Source: Vreelandella hamiltonii (GTDB lineage: Bacteria > Pseudomonadota > Gammaproteobacteria > Pseudomonadales > Halomonadaceae). Taken from it: DNA of 59,999 nt. The translations under genes and the position numbers were made by a program. The DNA lies in NCBI RefSeq assembly GCF_014651775.1, contig NZ_BMXN01000021.1:1-59999 (forward strand), read 5' to 3'. Below the pieces are notes generated by a model. That model had not been told where the DNA came from. It ran no database searches and was given only the letters and a program-made list of their open reading frames with translations. Of the stretch, positions 19,234-27,404 are shown one piece after another; positions within the stretch are counted from its first letter, which is position 1; every line of letters starts with the position of its first letter.

Positions 19234-20082
19234 ATGTCGCCCGCTTCGAAAGAACGCTCCTTTCTTGCCCGTGTTCGCCATGCACTGCCCTCCCTGCATC
19301 CGGCAGAGCGGCGGCTGGGTGAATTCGTCTGCGACTTTCCCGGCGAGTTGGCCAGCTACAATGCCCAGGAGCTGGCACGCTTTGCAAAAGTTTCCAAGGC
19401 GACGGTATCGCGTTTCGTCAGGCGCTTGGGTTATGACAATTACGAAGCCGCACGCAGGCATGCCCGCGAAGAGCAGACGACGGGGTCGCGCCTGTTTCTC
19501 CCCGCTCAGCGTCTCGGCCAATCCGAATCCTGGCTTGCCCAGGGGCTGACCTTCAGCAAGGACAACCTGGACAGAACCTTTGCCGCCATCACCCAGACCG
19601 ATATCGACGCCGTCGCCAACGCATGGCTGGCGGCACGTAAAATCTGGGTCGTTGGCTATCGCGCTAGCCGCCCGCTAGCCGACTACCTGCGCTGGCAGCT
19701 GTTGCAAGTGACCGGAGACATCGCCGCCATTCCCGGCCCTGGCGAAACCCTGGGCGAGCACCTTGCCGACATTGGCCCGGAAGACAGCGTCATCGTGCTG
19801 GGGTTGCGGCGCCGAGTTGCGACGACCGAACAGCTGCTGAGCAGCGCCAGGGAGTGCGGGGCCTCGCTGGTGTATATCACCGATGAAGGCACGGAGCCCC
19901 ACCCTTCCGCTACCTGGCATTTTCGCTGCCATACGCACGCTTCCGGGCCGCTGTTCAATCACACTGCGGTCATGACCCTCTGTCATCTGCTGATCATGCG
20001 CACCATCGAGCTGGCCGGAGACGCCTCGCGGCAGCGTTTGAGCCGCATCGAAACCCTCAACGACCGCTTTGAAGAGCTTTAA
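19234..20082 (+). CDS. RpiR/MurR family transcriptional regulator
   Basis: A 282-residue regulator with an N-terminal RpiR-type helix-turn-helix (LARFAKVSKATVSRFVRRLGYDNYEAAR, cited here as two parts: ELARFAKVSKATVSR and FVRRLGYDNYE) and a C-terminal SIS sugar-isomerase-like domain from about residue 125 that would bind an effector. It lies directly upstream of the TRAP operon on the same strand. A perfect 20-bp palindrome between them is a likely operator. The effector is unknown. Confidence 0.9.
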   Translation: MSPASKERSFLARVRHALPSLHPAERRLGEFVCDFPGELASYNAQELARFAKVSKATVSRFVRRLGYDNYEAARRHAREEQTTGSRLFLPAQRLGQSESWLAQGLTFSKDNLDRTFAAITQTDIDAVANAWLAARKIWVVGYRASRPLADYLRWQLLQVTGDIAAIPGPGETLGEHLADIGPEDSVIVLGLRRRVATTEQLLSSARECGASLVYITDEGTEPHPSATWHFRCHTHASGPLFNHTAVMTLCHLLIMRTIELAGDASRQRLSRIETLNDRFEEL

Positions 20083-20235
20083 TCGAGCCATTTCGACGAG
20101 CGCCTGCTTTTACTGAAGCACTCTTCTAGTTCATCACCCCATCAACATGCACTTTCAAGGTGCATTTTTGTCTCTCACGCCCCATGTCGTGTTACCCCAT
20201 TTTTCGGTCAACGCGTGGTTTCTGCCTGTTTTATA

Positions 20236-20255
20236 TATGAAATTTAAATTTCATA
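20236..20255. promoter_or_regulatory. Perfect 20-bp palindrome, probable RpiR operator
   Basis: TATGAAATTTAAATTTCATA is its own reverse complement over all 20 bases. It lies about 115 bp before the TRAP binding-protein gene and after the RpiR gene. A second half-site, ATGAAATAT, begins at 20268. The rest of the 289-bp intergenic region shows no gene. Confidence 0.7.
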
Positions 20256-20371
20256 GCTCTTGTGGCATGAAATATGGATCTACTTAACAAACGCTGCGCA
20301 GGATGCGCGGTGAGCAACACGCCCAGCCTGGCGTACCACATCGCACCCACTACAGATAACAGGAAGCCTCC

Positions 20372-21409
20372 ATGTTCAAGCGCACTCTTCTCATGACCGC
20401 CCTTTCCGCCGCTGTGATCGGCAGCGCCGCCCACGCCGATACGCTGTCTCTCAAAGTGCTCGGCCAACCTGCCGGTTCGGGGCTGATTGCCCAGAACAAG
20501 GAGCGCCCCTTCTTCGAAAATTTCGCCGAGCACAGCGGCCTGGAAGCCACGGTTCAGTACATTCCGGTAGATGTGGCAGGCATTCCCGATACGGACGGGC
20601 TACGCATCCTCAACTCCGGTCTTTTCGACATCGTCTCGCTGCGCGGCCCCCAGGTCAGCCGTGACGAGCCCTCGGTGCTCGGGATGGACCTGATCGGCCT
20701 GAACACCAGTTTCGAGACTGGCCGGGACAATGTCATGGCCTTTTATGATTATGTGGATTCACGCCTGCAGTCCCGCTTCAACGCCAAGTTATTGGGCGTA
20801 TGGCCTGCCGGTCCCCAGGTCATCTTCTGCAACAAGGAGATTTCCGGCCTGGAGGACTTGAGAGGCCTGCGCGTGCGGGTGGGTGACCAGAGCGCAGCCA
20901 ACTTCATTGGCCAATTGGGCGCCACCGGCATTTCGATGCCCTTCGGCGACGTGCAACAAGCGCTCTCTCGGGGCGTCGTGGATTGCGGCATCACCGGCCC
21001 TGCCTCGGCCAACGCCGGCGGCTGGCCAGAGGCAACGACCACCGTGTTGCCCATCGCTCTACAGCTGGCCATCAATGGCTACGCCATCAACCTGGACACC
21101 TGGAACCGCCTGGATGAGACCCAGCAGTCCCAGCTGGAAACGGCCATTGCCGAGCTCAGCGACGACATCTGGAGCTACTCGGAAGCGCTTTACGAAGATG
21201 CCATGCGCTGTAACGCCGGTGAGTCGCCCTGCGAGTTCGGCAACCAGTATGCGCTGACCGAAGTCGACGTTTCCGACGCCGATCTGGCTGCCGTCACCGC
21301 CGCAGTAGAGGAAGTGTCCCTGCCACTATGGGCCACCCAGTGCAATAACGTGGCCGCCGACTGCGAAGCCACCTGGCGCGAAACGGTCGGCGCTCAGCTT
21401 GGCCTGTAA
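20372..21409 (+). CDS. TRAP transporter substrate-binding protein (DctP family)
   Basis: A 345-residue periplasmic binding protein of the TRAP type. The signal peptide MFKRTLLMTALSAAVIGSAA is cleaved near AHA. The LEDLRGLRVRVGDQSAANFI segment with its conserved Arg (expected to bind a substrate carboxylate) and the DVQQALSRGVVDCGITGP region are family features. The substrate is probably an organic acid, but cannot be named. It is followed by both membrane subunits and a racemase-like enzyme. Confidence 0.88.
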   Translation: MFKRTLLMTALSAAVIGSAAHADTLSLKVLGQPAGSGLIAQNKERPFFENFAEHSGLEATVQYIPVDVAGIPDTDGLRILNSGLFDIVSLRGPQVSRDEPSVLGMDLIGLNTSFETGRDNVMAFYDYVDSRLQSRFNAKLLGVWPAGPQVIFCNKEISGLEDLRGLRVRVGDQSAANFIGQLGATGISMPFGDVQQALSRGVVDCGITGPASANAGGWPEATTTVLPIALQLAINGYAINLDTWNRLDETQQSQLETAIAELSDDIWSYSEALYEDAMRCNAGESPCEFGNQYALTEVDVSDADLAAVTAAVEEVSLPLWATQCNNVAADCEATWRETVGAQLGL

Positions 21410-21427
21410 CGTTACCAGGAGACCCGT

Positions 21428-22000
21428 ATGACTTTTTGTGCTCGCCTGATGGGGATCCTGTTCGGCACGTTCATGCTACTGCTGGCCGTGCTGATCACGA
21501 TAGAGACCCTGATTCGCAAATTCTTTTCGCTGTCGTTTGGTGGCGTCGATGAGTTGGGAGGCTACGCCATTGCGGTGGCGGCGCCTCTGGCCTTCGGCGT
21601 CGCCATGATCGAGCAGTCGCATATTCGCATCAATCTGCTGCACATGCGCCTGCCCACCACCGTCAAAGCGATCCTCAATGCCCTGGCAGCCCTCTCGTTG
21701 GGGCTGCTGGCGGCCTTTCTGCTGTACTTTACCGTGCAGACCGTACTCGACACGCATAACTACCGCTCCATCGCCCAGACCCCCTGGGCCACGCCGCTGA
21801 TCTACCCTCAAGCGGTCTGGCTGGTGGCCATGGGCATCTTTGCGGCGAGCGCGGCCCTGCTGGCCCTGCAAGCCCTGCGCCTGCTGATCCGGCGAGACTG
21901 GCCCGCACTGAACCAGCGCTTCGGCCCTGCTTCAGCCAGTGAAGAACTCGAAGCTGAACTGGCCGATCTCGAGCAGCGTGAAAAAGGAGCACAGCCATGA
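21428..22000 (+). CDS. TRAP transporter small permease (DctQ family)
   Basis: A 190-residue protein with four hydrophobic helices in the first 160 residues, as expected for the small TRAP membrane subunit, then a charged C-terminal tail (EELEAELADLEQREKG). The segment GGVDELGGYAIAVAAPLAFG near residue 38 is characteristic. It starts 18 bp after the binding-protein gene and overlaps the large-permease gene by four bases (ATGA). Confidence 0.9.
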   Translation: MTFCARLMGILFGTFMLLLAVLITIETLIRKFFSLSFGGVDELGGYAIAVAAPLAFGVAMIEQSHIRINLLHMRLPTTVKAILNALAALSLGLLAAFLLYFTVQTVLDTHNYRSIAQTPWATPLIYPQAVWLVAMGIFAASAALLALQALRLLIRRDWPALNQRFGPASASEELEAELADLEQREKGAQP

Positions 22001-23145
22001 GTATTCCGGTCATTGCAGGGGCGTTCATGGTTATGCTGGCCCTGATGCTGCTCAGCCTGCCAGTGGCGGTGTCGATTTTGCTGGTGGGCGTGGCGGGCGG
22101 CTATCTGATGTACGGCGCCCCGCTGGTGAACATGATGGGCGGCGTCGTCTGGAGCAGCCTGAACAGCCCGTCGATGCTCGCCATTCCACTCTTCATGCTG
22201 CTGGGGGAGCTGCTGTTACGCGGCGGCATCGCGGACCGCATGTATGCCGCGCTGGCGGTGTGGTTCAATCGCCTGCCGGGTGGTTTGCTGCATACCAATA
22301 TCGCTACCTGCACGCTGTTCTCCGCCACCTCCGGCTCCTCGGTGGCCACCGCGGCCACCGTAGGCACCATCGCCCTGCCGGCGCTCCAGCAGTATCGCTA
22401 CCCCATTCGTCCTTCGCTGGGCTCGCTGGCAGCGGGCGGCACGCTGGGGATTCTCATTCCCCCCAGCATCAACCTGCTGGTGTATGGCCAACTGGCCAAT
22501 ACCTCCGTCAGCCAGCTCTTTGCTGCCGGGTTGATACCGGGCATTGCACTGGCGCTGCTGTTCTCGCTCTACCTGTGGCTCGCCCACGGCAAGGCGGGCA
22601 AGGCATCGCTGGTCGAGGTCAATGTCTCGCTTCAGGACAAGCTGTCGCTGTCGAAGCACCTGATTCCTCCCGTGGTCATCTTTGGCGTGGTCATGGGCAG
22701 CATCTACGGCGGCCTGGCCACCCCCACCGAATCCGCCGCCATTGGCGTGGTCATCGCCCTTGGCTTCATCGCCGTTGGTGGCAAGCTGACGCTGGACCTG
22801 TTGATTCACTGCTCGCTGCAGGCGGCCAAAACATCGGGCATGGTGATCATCGTCTTGATGTGCGCCCTGCTGCTCAACGTCACCATCTCGATGCTGGGAG
22901 TTACCCAAGCACTTACCCAGTGGGTCGCCTCCTTCGGCCTGACGGCAGTAACGCTGCTGCTGGTGCTGTTCGTGTTTTACGTGATTCTGGGCACCTTCAT
23001 GGACGCCATGTCGATGCTGGTGCTGACCGTACCCATTACCGTGCCCATGGTCATGGCGGTGGGCATCATGGTGTTGTTCACCTTTGCCATCATGATTTGG
23101 CCAGGCATCGTCATGTGGCTACCCGACCTTCTGGCGGGGCGTTGA
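21997..23145 (+). CDS. TRAP transporter large permease (DctM family)
   Basis: The 382-residue transport subunit, with about 10-11 hydrophobic helices. Family motifs include SMLAIPLFMLLGELLLRGGI, ATSGSSVATAATVGTIALP and TLGILIPPSINLLVYG, followed by TPTESAAIGVVIAL in the second half. It is somewhat shorter than the usual 425 residues, but both ends look natural. It drives Na+-coupled uptake together with the DctP and DctQ proteins encoded just upstream. Confidence 0.9.
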   Translation: MSIPVIAGAFMVMLALMLLSLPVAVSILLVGVAGGYLMYGAPLVNMMGGVVWSSLNSPSMLAIPLFMLLGELLLRGGIADRMYAALAVWFNRLPGGLLHTNIATCTLFSATSGSSVATAATVGTIALPALQQYRYPIRPSLGSLAAGGTLGILIPPSINLLVYGQLANTSVSQLFAAGLIPGIALALLFSLYLWLAHGKAGKASLVEVNVSLQDKLSLSKHLIPPVVIFGVVMGSIYGGLATPTESAAIGVVIALGFIAVGGKLTLDLLIHCSLQAAKTSGMVIIVLMCALLLNVTISMLGVTQALTQWVASFGLTAVTLLLVLFVFYVILGTFMDAMSMLVLTVPITVPMVMAVGIMVLFTFAIMIWPGIVMWLPDLLAGR

Positions 23146-23149
23146 GGCA

Positions 23150-23890
23150 ATGACGAACAAGACAGGACTCAGCCATACAGCCCCCATCGGCAGCATGTGC
23201 CAAGCGTCGCGAATCGACACCTCGCGCATTCTGGTCATCAACCCCAACACCAATCCCCAGGTCACCCGGGAAATACGCCGCCTGGTACGGCAGTGCTCGC
23301 CTGAAGGGGTTCAAATGGAGGTCACCAATCCACTGGCGGGGCCTATCGCCATCGAAAATGCAGCGCACAAGGCCACCGCCACTCGGGAGGTCATGGCGCT
23401 GATCCAACAGCGCCAGTCCGCCGACGACGTTGGCTACATCATGGCCTGCTTCGATGATCTGGCGGTTCAAGAACTACGCGATGCAACACAGCGCCCAGTG
23501 GTGAGCCTGGCCGAGGCAGGCATGCGCGCCGCTGGCCAGCATGACCGCCCCTTCACCGTCATCACCACGTTCGAGGGCGCCGTGGAAACCATCCGCGCGC
23601 TGAGCCGTGGCTATGGCCTGGACGCGCGCTGTCGGATCGTGGCCACTGGCATGGGGGTATCGGAAACCGCGGCCCGCACGCCGCAGGCCGAACAGCGCTT
23701 GCATGACGCCATCGTGAGCTCGCTCGACCAGGGTGCCAATGCCATCGTGCTGGGCTCCGGCGCCTTCGTGGGTCGAGCGGCTCTGCTGAGTGAGCGGTAT
23801 GGCATCGATATTACGGACGGGCTAAGCGACGCCATCCGCTACGTGCACACTCCTTTACTAACGTTGAGCTCCGAGGCTCCAGCAGGTTGA
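23150..23890 (+). CDS. Aspartate/glutamate/hydantoin racemase family protein
   Basis: A 246-residue cytoplasmic enzyme starting four bases after the large permease gene. The N-terminal ILVINPNTN motif near residue 28 is diagnostic for hydantoin-racemase-like proteins. The first catalytic Cys is present (Cys100 in MACFDD). At the second position, where LGCAGM is usual, the protein reads LGSGAF, with Ser203 instead of Cys. A two-base racemase mechanism is then unlikely; it may be an isomerase, decarboxylase or binding protein for the TRAP substrate. Its stop codon is immediately followed by that of the opposing gene. Confidence 0.85.
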   Translation: MTNKTGLSHTAPIGSMCQASRIDTSRILVINPNTNPQVTREIRRLVRQCSPEGVQMEVTNPLAGPIAIENAAHKATATREVMALIQQRQSADDVGYIMACFDDLAVQELRDATQRPVVSLAEAGMRAAGQHDRPFTVITTFEGAVETIRALSRGYGLDARCRIVATGMGVSETAARTPQAEQRLHDAIVSSLDQGANAIVLGSGAFVGRAALLSERYGIDITDGLSDAIRYVHTPLLTLSSEAPAG

Positions 23891-24676
23891 TCACCCCTGC
23901 GGCTCTGCCTGCTCGGCAGCATTCCCCAGCACCCGAGCAGGCAGGCCCACCCGGCCCACGCCAGGCAGCTTCAAGGCCGGCCTGAGAATATCGACGCCCA
24001 GGCTCATGCCCAGCACGTTGAGCTCCACGCCCTCTTCCAGCGCCAGCATCAACCCCAACACCCCGCCCAGCGAAAACTGATACCCGGTGCCGCTGGGCAC
24101 AGGGGCTACTACGCTATCGAACAGGAAATCCTTGCCCACGGCGGTGACCGGCAACGCCACCGCCAGGCCCTCCACTTCACGGGTGAGCCATGCAATGAAA
24201 CTGTTGCTGTTGGGGCCGGGCCACACCCGGTATAAATCGGCCTGAGGGTAACGGCCAATCGCCTCTTCTATCTGGGTAATCAGCTGCCCCGCTTCATCGC
24301 CGCGATAATCGGCCAGCAGTTCGGGCGCATGACCAAACCACGCCCGATCCGGCGTATCGGTGCTCGACACCACGGTGGGCCGACGCCAACTGAGCACCTG
24401 GTGCAGGCGGTAGTCGCTGGCATTGTCAGCTTTGGTAGCCACCCAGATATGCACCCCAAACGCGCCCCGCCAGTGATACGCCCGTGCAGCGTACACTTGC
24501 ACCACCGCCTCGGGATGGGCGTCCGGGTCTGGGGCCAACCCCGCCGATGAGCGGTCCAGATTCGACCAGTGGCCATCGGTAACCACCTGGTTACTGGCCA
24601 ACATCCAGGCGGGCCCGGCCAACAGCAGTGCCAACAGCACCACCACGCCCGCTATCCAACGCAGTAGACTTTTCAT
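23891..24676 (-). CDS. DUF3750 domain protein
   Basis: A 261-residue protein of the DUF3750 family, function unknown. It has one N-terminal membrane segment (LLRWIAGVVVLLALLLAGPAW, residues 4-24, slightly longer in full). The periplasmic domain contains YHWRGAFGVHIWVATK and WPGPNSNSFIAWLTRE, a Cys/His-free pattern of conserved aromatic residues. The ATG at 24676 (MKSLLRW) is preferred because the signal segment then begins with a Lys-Arg N-terminus. It converges on the racemase-like gene with no bases between the two stop codons. Confidence 0.75.
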   Translation of the reverse strand: MKSLLRWIAGVVVLLALLLAGPAWMLASNQVVTDGHWSNLDRSSAGLAPDPDAHPEAVVQVYAARAYHWRGAFGVHIWVATKADNASDYRLHQVLSWRRPTVVSSTDTPDRAWFGHAPELLADYRGDEAGQLITQIEEAIGRYPQADLYRVWPGPNSNSFIAWLTREVEGLAVALPVTAVGKDFLFDSVVAPVPSGTGYQFSLGGVLGLMLALEEGVELNVLGMSLGVDILRPALKLPGVGRVGLPARVLGNAAEQAEPQG

Positions 24677-24830
24677 GAGCTTTCCGAAGTGACAAAGAGA
24701 CGTTTCTGGCACGCACGACCACTCAGAAAGCGCAAAAGGCCATCAGGGTGCCAAATGGAGCCGCGTACGGGCAACAGAATCTCGACCCACAGGGAATCAA
24801 GCGAAGCAAAACTAAGGGGGAGGATATAAT

Positions 24831-24943
24831 GGAGGCGGCCCCAAAAGCCACATCCCGGCACACGCAGCCACCACTACCGTTGCTCCCTTCCGGGCCTGGC
24901 GGGGTTCGCAGTTTAGCGTTGCGGGAGGACCTAAGGGGCCACC
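24831..24943 (-). ncRNA. ffs: Signal recognition particle RNA, 4.5S type
   Basis: Read on the minus strand, the 5' end GGTGGCCCC pairs with the 3' end GGGGCCGCC. Between them lie CTCCCGCAACGC and the conserved domain IV with GGCCCGGAAGGGAGCA, then GTGTGCCGGGATGTGGC, all matching the E. coli 4.5S RNA pattern. The length of about 113 nt matches the E. coli RNA of 114. It binds Ffh and targets nascent membrane proteins. It lies 37 bp downstream of tRNA-Met and is probably transcribed from the same promoter. Confidence 0.93.
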
Positions 24944-24980
24944 ATGACGGCACACAAGAGAAGCGTACCTGGCTGACCGG

Positions 24981-25054
24981 TGGCTACGCCCTGATTTGAA
25001 CAGGGGACCCCATCATTATGAGTGATGTGCTCTAACCAGCTGAGCTACGTAGCC
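24981..25054 (-). tRNA. tRNA-Met (CAT), elongator
   Basis: The 74 nt fold into a complete cloverleaf: acceptor GGCTACG/CGTAGCC, D arm TAGCTCAGCTGGTTAGAGCA, anticodon loop CTCATAA (anticodon CAT) and T arm CCCTG-TTCAAAT-CAGGG. The sequence is close to E. coli elongator tRNA-Met. After the discriminator A the genome reads CCG rather than CCA, so the last base of the tail must be added after transcription. Confidence 0.95.
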
Positions 25055-25076
25055 TTTCCGACATCAGCGGGTGCAG

Positions 25077-25105
25077 ATTATGCCAATCTCGTTGGCAAAA
25101 GGCAA
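25077..25105 (-). promoter_or_regulatory. Sigma-70 promoter of tRNA-Met and SRP RNA
   Basis: On the minus strand, a -35 element TTGCCT (25105-25100) and a -10 element CATAAT (25082-25077) are separated by exactly 17 bp. The -10 ends 22 bp upstream of the tRNA 5' end. Confidence 0.7.
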
Positions 25106-25177
25106 GTCACTCGCCTCAGGTATTTCATTTCACGATGAACAAGACAGCACGCAAGTACCGTCAATTGCCTTTTATTA

Positions 25178-25191
25178 ATTGAACGTTCAAT
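25178..25191. promoter_or_regulatory. BetI operator
   Basis: ATTGAACGTTCAAT is a perfect 14-bp palindrome with AT-rich flanks, matching the known BetI site pattern. It lies 55 bp upstream of the betI start, so BetI should repress its own operon until choline is present. Confidence 0.8.
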
Positions 25192-25245
25192 AAAAAAGTG
25201 CCATGATAATTTTCATCATCCTCGAAGAGTGTTCAGGAGATCGCC

Positions 25246-25869
25246 GTGCCTAAGGTGGGAATGGAACCAATACGTCGTCAGCAGTTGATCAAGGCCACCA
25301 TGGCCGCCATTGACGAAGTGGGTCTGGCGGAAGCGACAGTCATGCGCATTGCCCGGCATGCCGGAGTCTCGGCAGGCATCATCAGCCACTATTTCGGCGG
25401 CAAGGATGGCCTGCTCGAAGCCACCATGCGCCAGATACTGACCGACCTGACCGATGCCGTTGCGGCGCGCCGCCAGGCGCTGGACGACGACTCGCCCCGC
25501 GCTCATATTGGCGCCATCATCGAAGGAAACTTCGACCGCTCCCAGGTGACCGGCCCTGCCGCCAAGACCTGGCTCGCTTTTTGGGCCAGCAGCATGCACA
25601 AGCCCGCGCTGCAACGTCTACAGCACGTCAACGACCGTCGGCTATATGCCAACCTGTGTCATCAGTTCCGGCGCGTCATGCCGCATCGCGATGCGCGCAA
25701 CGCCGCGCGCGGGCTGGCTGCCATGATCGATGGTCTTTGGCTACGCGGCGCCCTGGCGCCGGAAGGGCTCGATGCGCTGGAAGCACGGCAACTGGCTCAC
25801 GCCTATCTGGATCAACTGCTGGCCCACCACGGCTGCCTGAAGCACACCACCGCTGACGCATCATATTAA
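25246..25869 (+). CDS. betI: Choline-responsive repressor BetI (TetR family)
   Basis: A 207-residue TetR-type repressor of glycine-betaine synthesis. The helix-turn-helix lies in [20 protein letters not shown] followed by [12 protein letters not shown], near residues 28-58. The remainder is the choline-binding domain ([13 protein letters not shown] is typical of BetI). It begins with GTG at 25246 after CAGGAGATC. The betI-betB-betA order with short gaps and the operator at 25178 confirm the assignment. Confidence 0.96.
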   Translation: MPKVGMEPIRRQQLIKATMAAIDEVGLAEATVMRIARHAGVSAGIISHYFGGKDGLLEATMRQILTDLTDAVAARRQALDDDSPRAHIGAIIEGNFDRSQVTGPAAKTWLAFWASSMHKPALQRLQHVNDRRLYANLCHQFRRVMPHRDARNAARGLAAMIDGLWLRGALAPEGLDALEARQLAHAYLDQLLAHHGCLKHTTADASY

Positions 25870-25879
25870 GGAGAACCCC

Positions 25880-27349
25880 ATGGCCCATCAGGACGCACTT
25901 CCTCTATATATCAATGGCCGCACGGTCGCGGCGACGTCAGGTGACACCTTCACCGTCACCAACCCCTACGATGGCTCGCTGCTCGCCACCGTTGGCCAGG
26001 CAAGCCAGGGCGATCTCGACGAGGCCGTACGCACCGCGCAGCAAGGCCAGCGGGTCTGGGCAGCCATGACCGGTATGGAACGCTCACGCATTCTGCTGCG
26101 CGCGGTGGCACTGCTACGCGAACGCAACGACGAGCTTGCCGAGCTGGAAACCCGCAACACCGGCAAGCCCATCAGCGAAACTGCCAACGTCGATATCGTC
26201 ACCGGCGCCGATGCGCTGGAGTATTACGCGGGCCTGGCCCCCGCCATCGAGGGCAGCCAGATACCGCTGCGCGAAAGCTCGTTCGTTTATACCCGCCGGG
26301 AACCGCTGGGTGTGATCGGTGCCATCGGCGCCTGGAACTACCCCATTCAGATTGCCTGCTGGAAAGCCGCCCCTGCGCTGGCGGCGGGTAACGCCGTGGT
26401 CTTCAAGCCCAGCGAGGTCACGCCGCTGACGGTGATGAAACTCGCCGAAATCTTCACCGAGGCAGGCCTGCCGGACGGCGTCTTCAACGTCGTTCAAGGC
26501 GACGGAAAAGTCGGCGCCATGCTCACCGAGCACCCCGGCATTGCCAAGGTATCCTTCACTGGCGAAGTGGGCACCGGCAAGAAAGTCATGGCCGCTGCCG
26601 GTGGCTCCACGCTCAAGGACGTGACCATGGAGCTGGGCGGCAAATCGCCGCTGATCGTGTTTGCCGATGCCGACCTGGACCGCGCCGCCGATGCCGCCAT
26701 GATGGCCAACTTCTATTCGAGTGGCCAAATCTGCACCAACGGTACCCGTGTCTTCGTCGAGCGCAGCGTCAAGGAAGCCTTCGAAGCCAAGCTGGTCGAG
26801 CGCGTGGCGCGCATCAAGGCCGGTGACCCCATGGACCCCAGCATCAATTTTGGCCCGCTGGTCAGCTTCGAGCATCAGGAGAAAGTGCTCTCCTACATCG
26901 CCCTGGGCAAAGAGCAAGGAGCCCGCGTACTGGCCGGTGGCGAACAGTGGAATAGCGGCCCATGGGCCAACGGCGCATGGGCGGCCCCCACGGTGTTCAC
27001 CGACTGCACCGACGACATGCGGATCGTGAAAGAGGAGATTTTCGGTCCGGTCATGTCAGTGCTGGCCTTCGATGATGAAGACGAGGTGATTCACCGCGCC
27101 AACGACACCCTGTACGGGCTGGCCGCCGGGGTGTTCACCGAGAGCCTCAACCGCGCCCACCGAGTGATTCACCAGCTGGAAGCCGGCATCTGCTGGATCA
27201 ACACCTGGGGAGAGTCGCCGTCGGAGATGCCGGTAGGCGGTTACAAGGAGTCGGGCATTGGTCGCGAGAACGGCGTCGAGACGCTCAATCACTACACCCA
27301 GACCAAGTCCGTACAGATCGAGATGGGCCCGTTTGAATCGGTATTTTAA
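25880..27349 (+). CDS. betB: Betaine aldehyde dehydrogenase
   Basis: The 489-residue NAD(P)+-dependent enzyme that oxidises betaine aldehyde to glycine betaine, the main osmoprotectant, in the cytoplasm. The general base Glu251 is in MELGGKSP and the catalytic Cys285 is in GQICTNGTR. The cofactor region contains [21 protein letters not shown] and the C-terminal part [20 protein letters not shown] is characteristic. The length matches the family. It lies 10 bp after betI. Confidence 0.97.
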   Translation: MAHQDALPLYINGRTVAATSGDTFTVTNPYDGSLLATVGQASQGDLDEAVRTAQQGQRVWAAMTGMERSRILLRAVALLRERNDELAELETRNTGKPISETANVDIVTGADALEYYAGLAPAIEGSQIPLRESSFVYTRREPLGVIGAIGAWNYPIQIACWKAAPALAAGNAVVFKPSEVTPLTVMKLAEIFTEAGLPDGVFNVVQGDGKVGAMLTEHPGIAKVSFTGEVGTGKKVMAAAGGSTLKDVTMELGGKSPLIVFADADLDRAADAAMMANFYSSGQICTNGTRVFVERSVKEAFEAKLVERVARIKAGDPMDPSINFGPLVSFEHQEKVLSYIALGKEQGARVLAGGEQWNSGPWANGAWAAPTVFTDCTDDMRIVKEEIFGPVMSVLAFDDEDEVIHRANDTLYGLAAGVFTESLNRAHRVIHQLEAGICWINTWGESPSEMPVGGYKESGIGRENGVETLNHYTQTKSVQIEMGPFESVF

Positions 27350-27404
27350 GGCGCCCACCGCCACCGTTTGATGCTCTTTATGTCGTCTTTGCCAAGGTAA
27401 ACGA

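Noticed and set aside
24748..24999. 83-aa plus-strand frame over the SRP RNA
   Set aside because: It lies antisense to a clear 4.5S RNA and the translation reflects RNA structure, not a protein.
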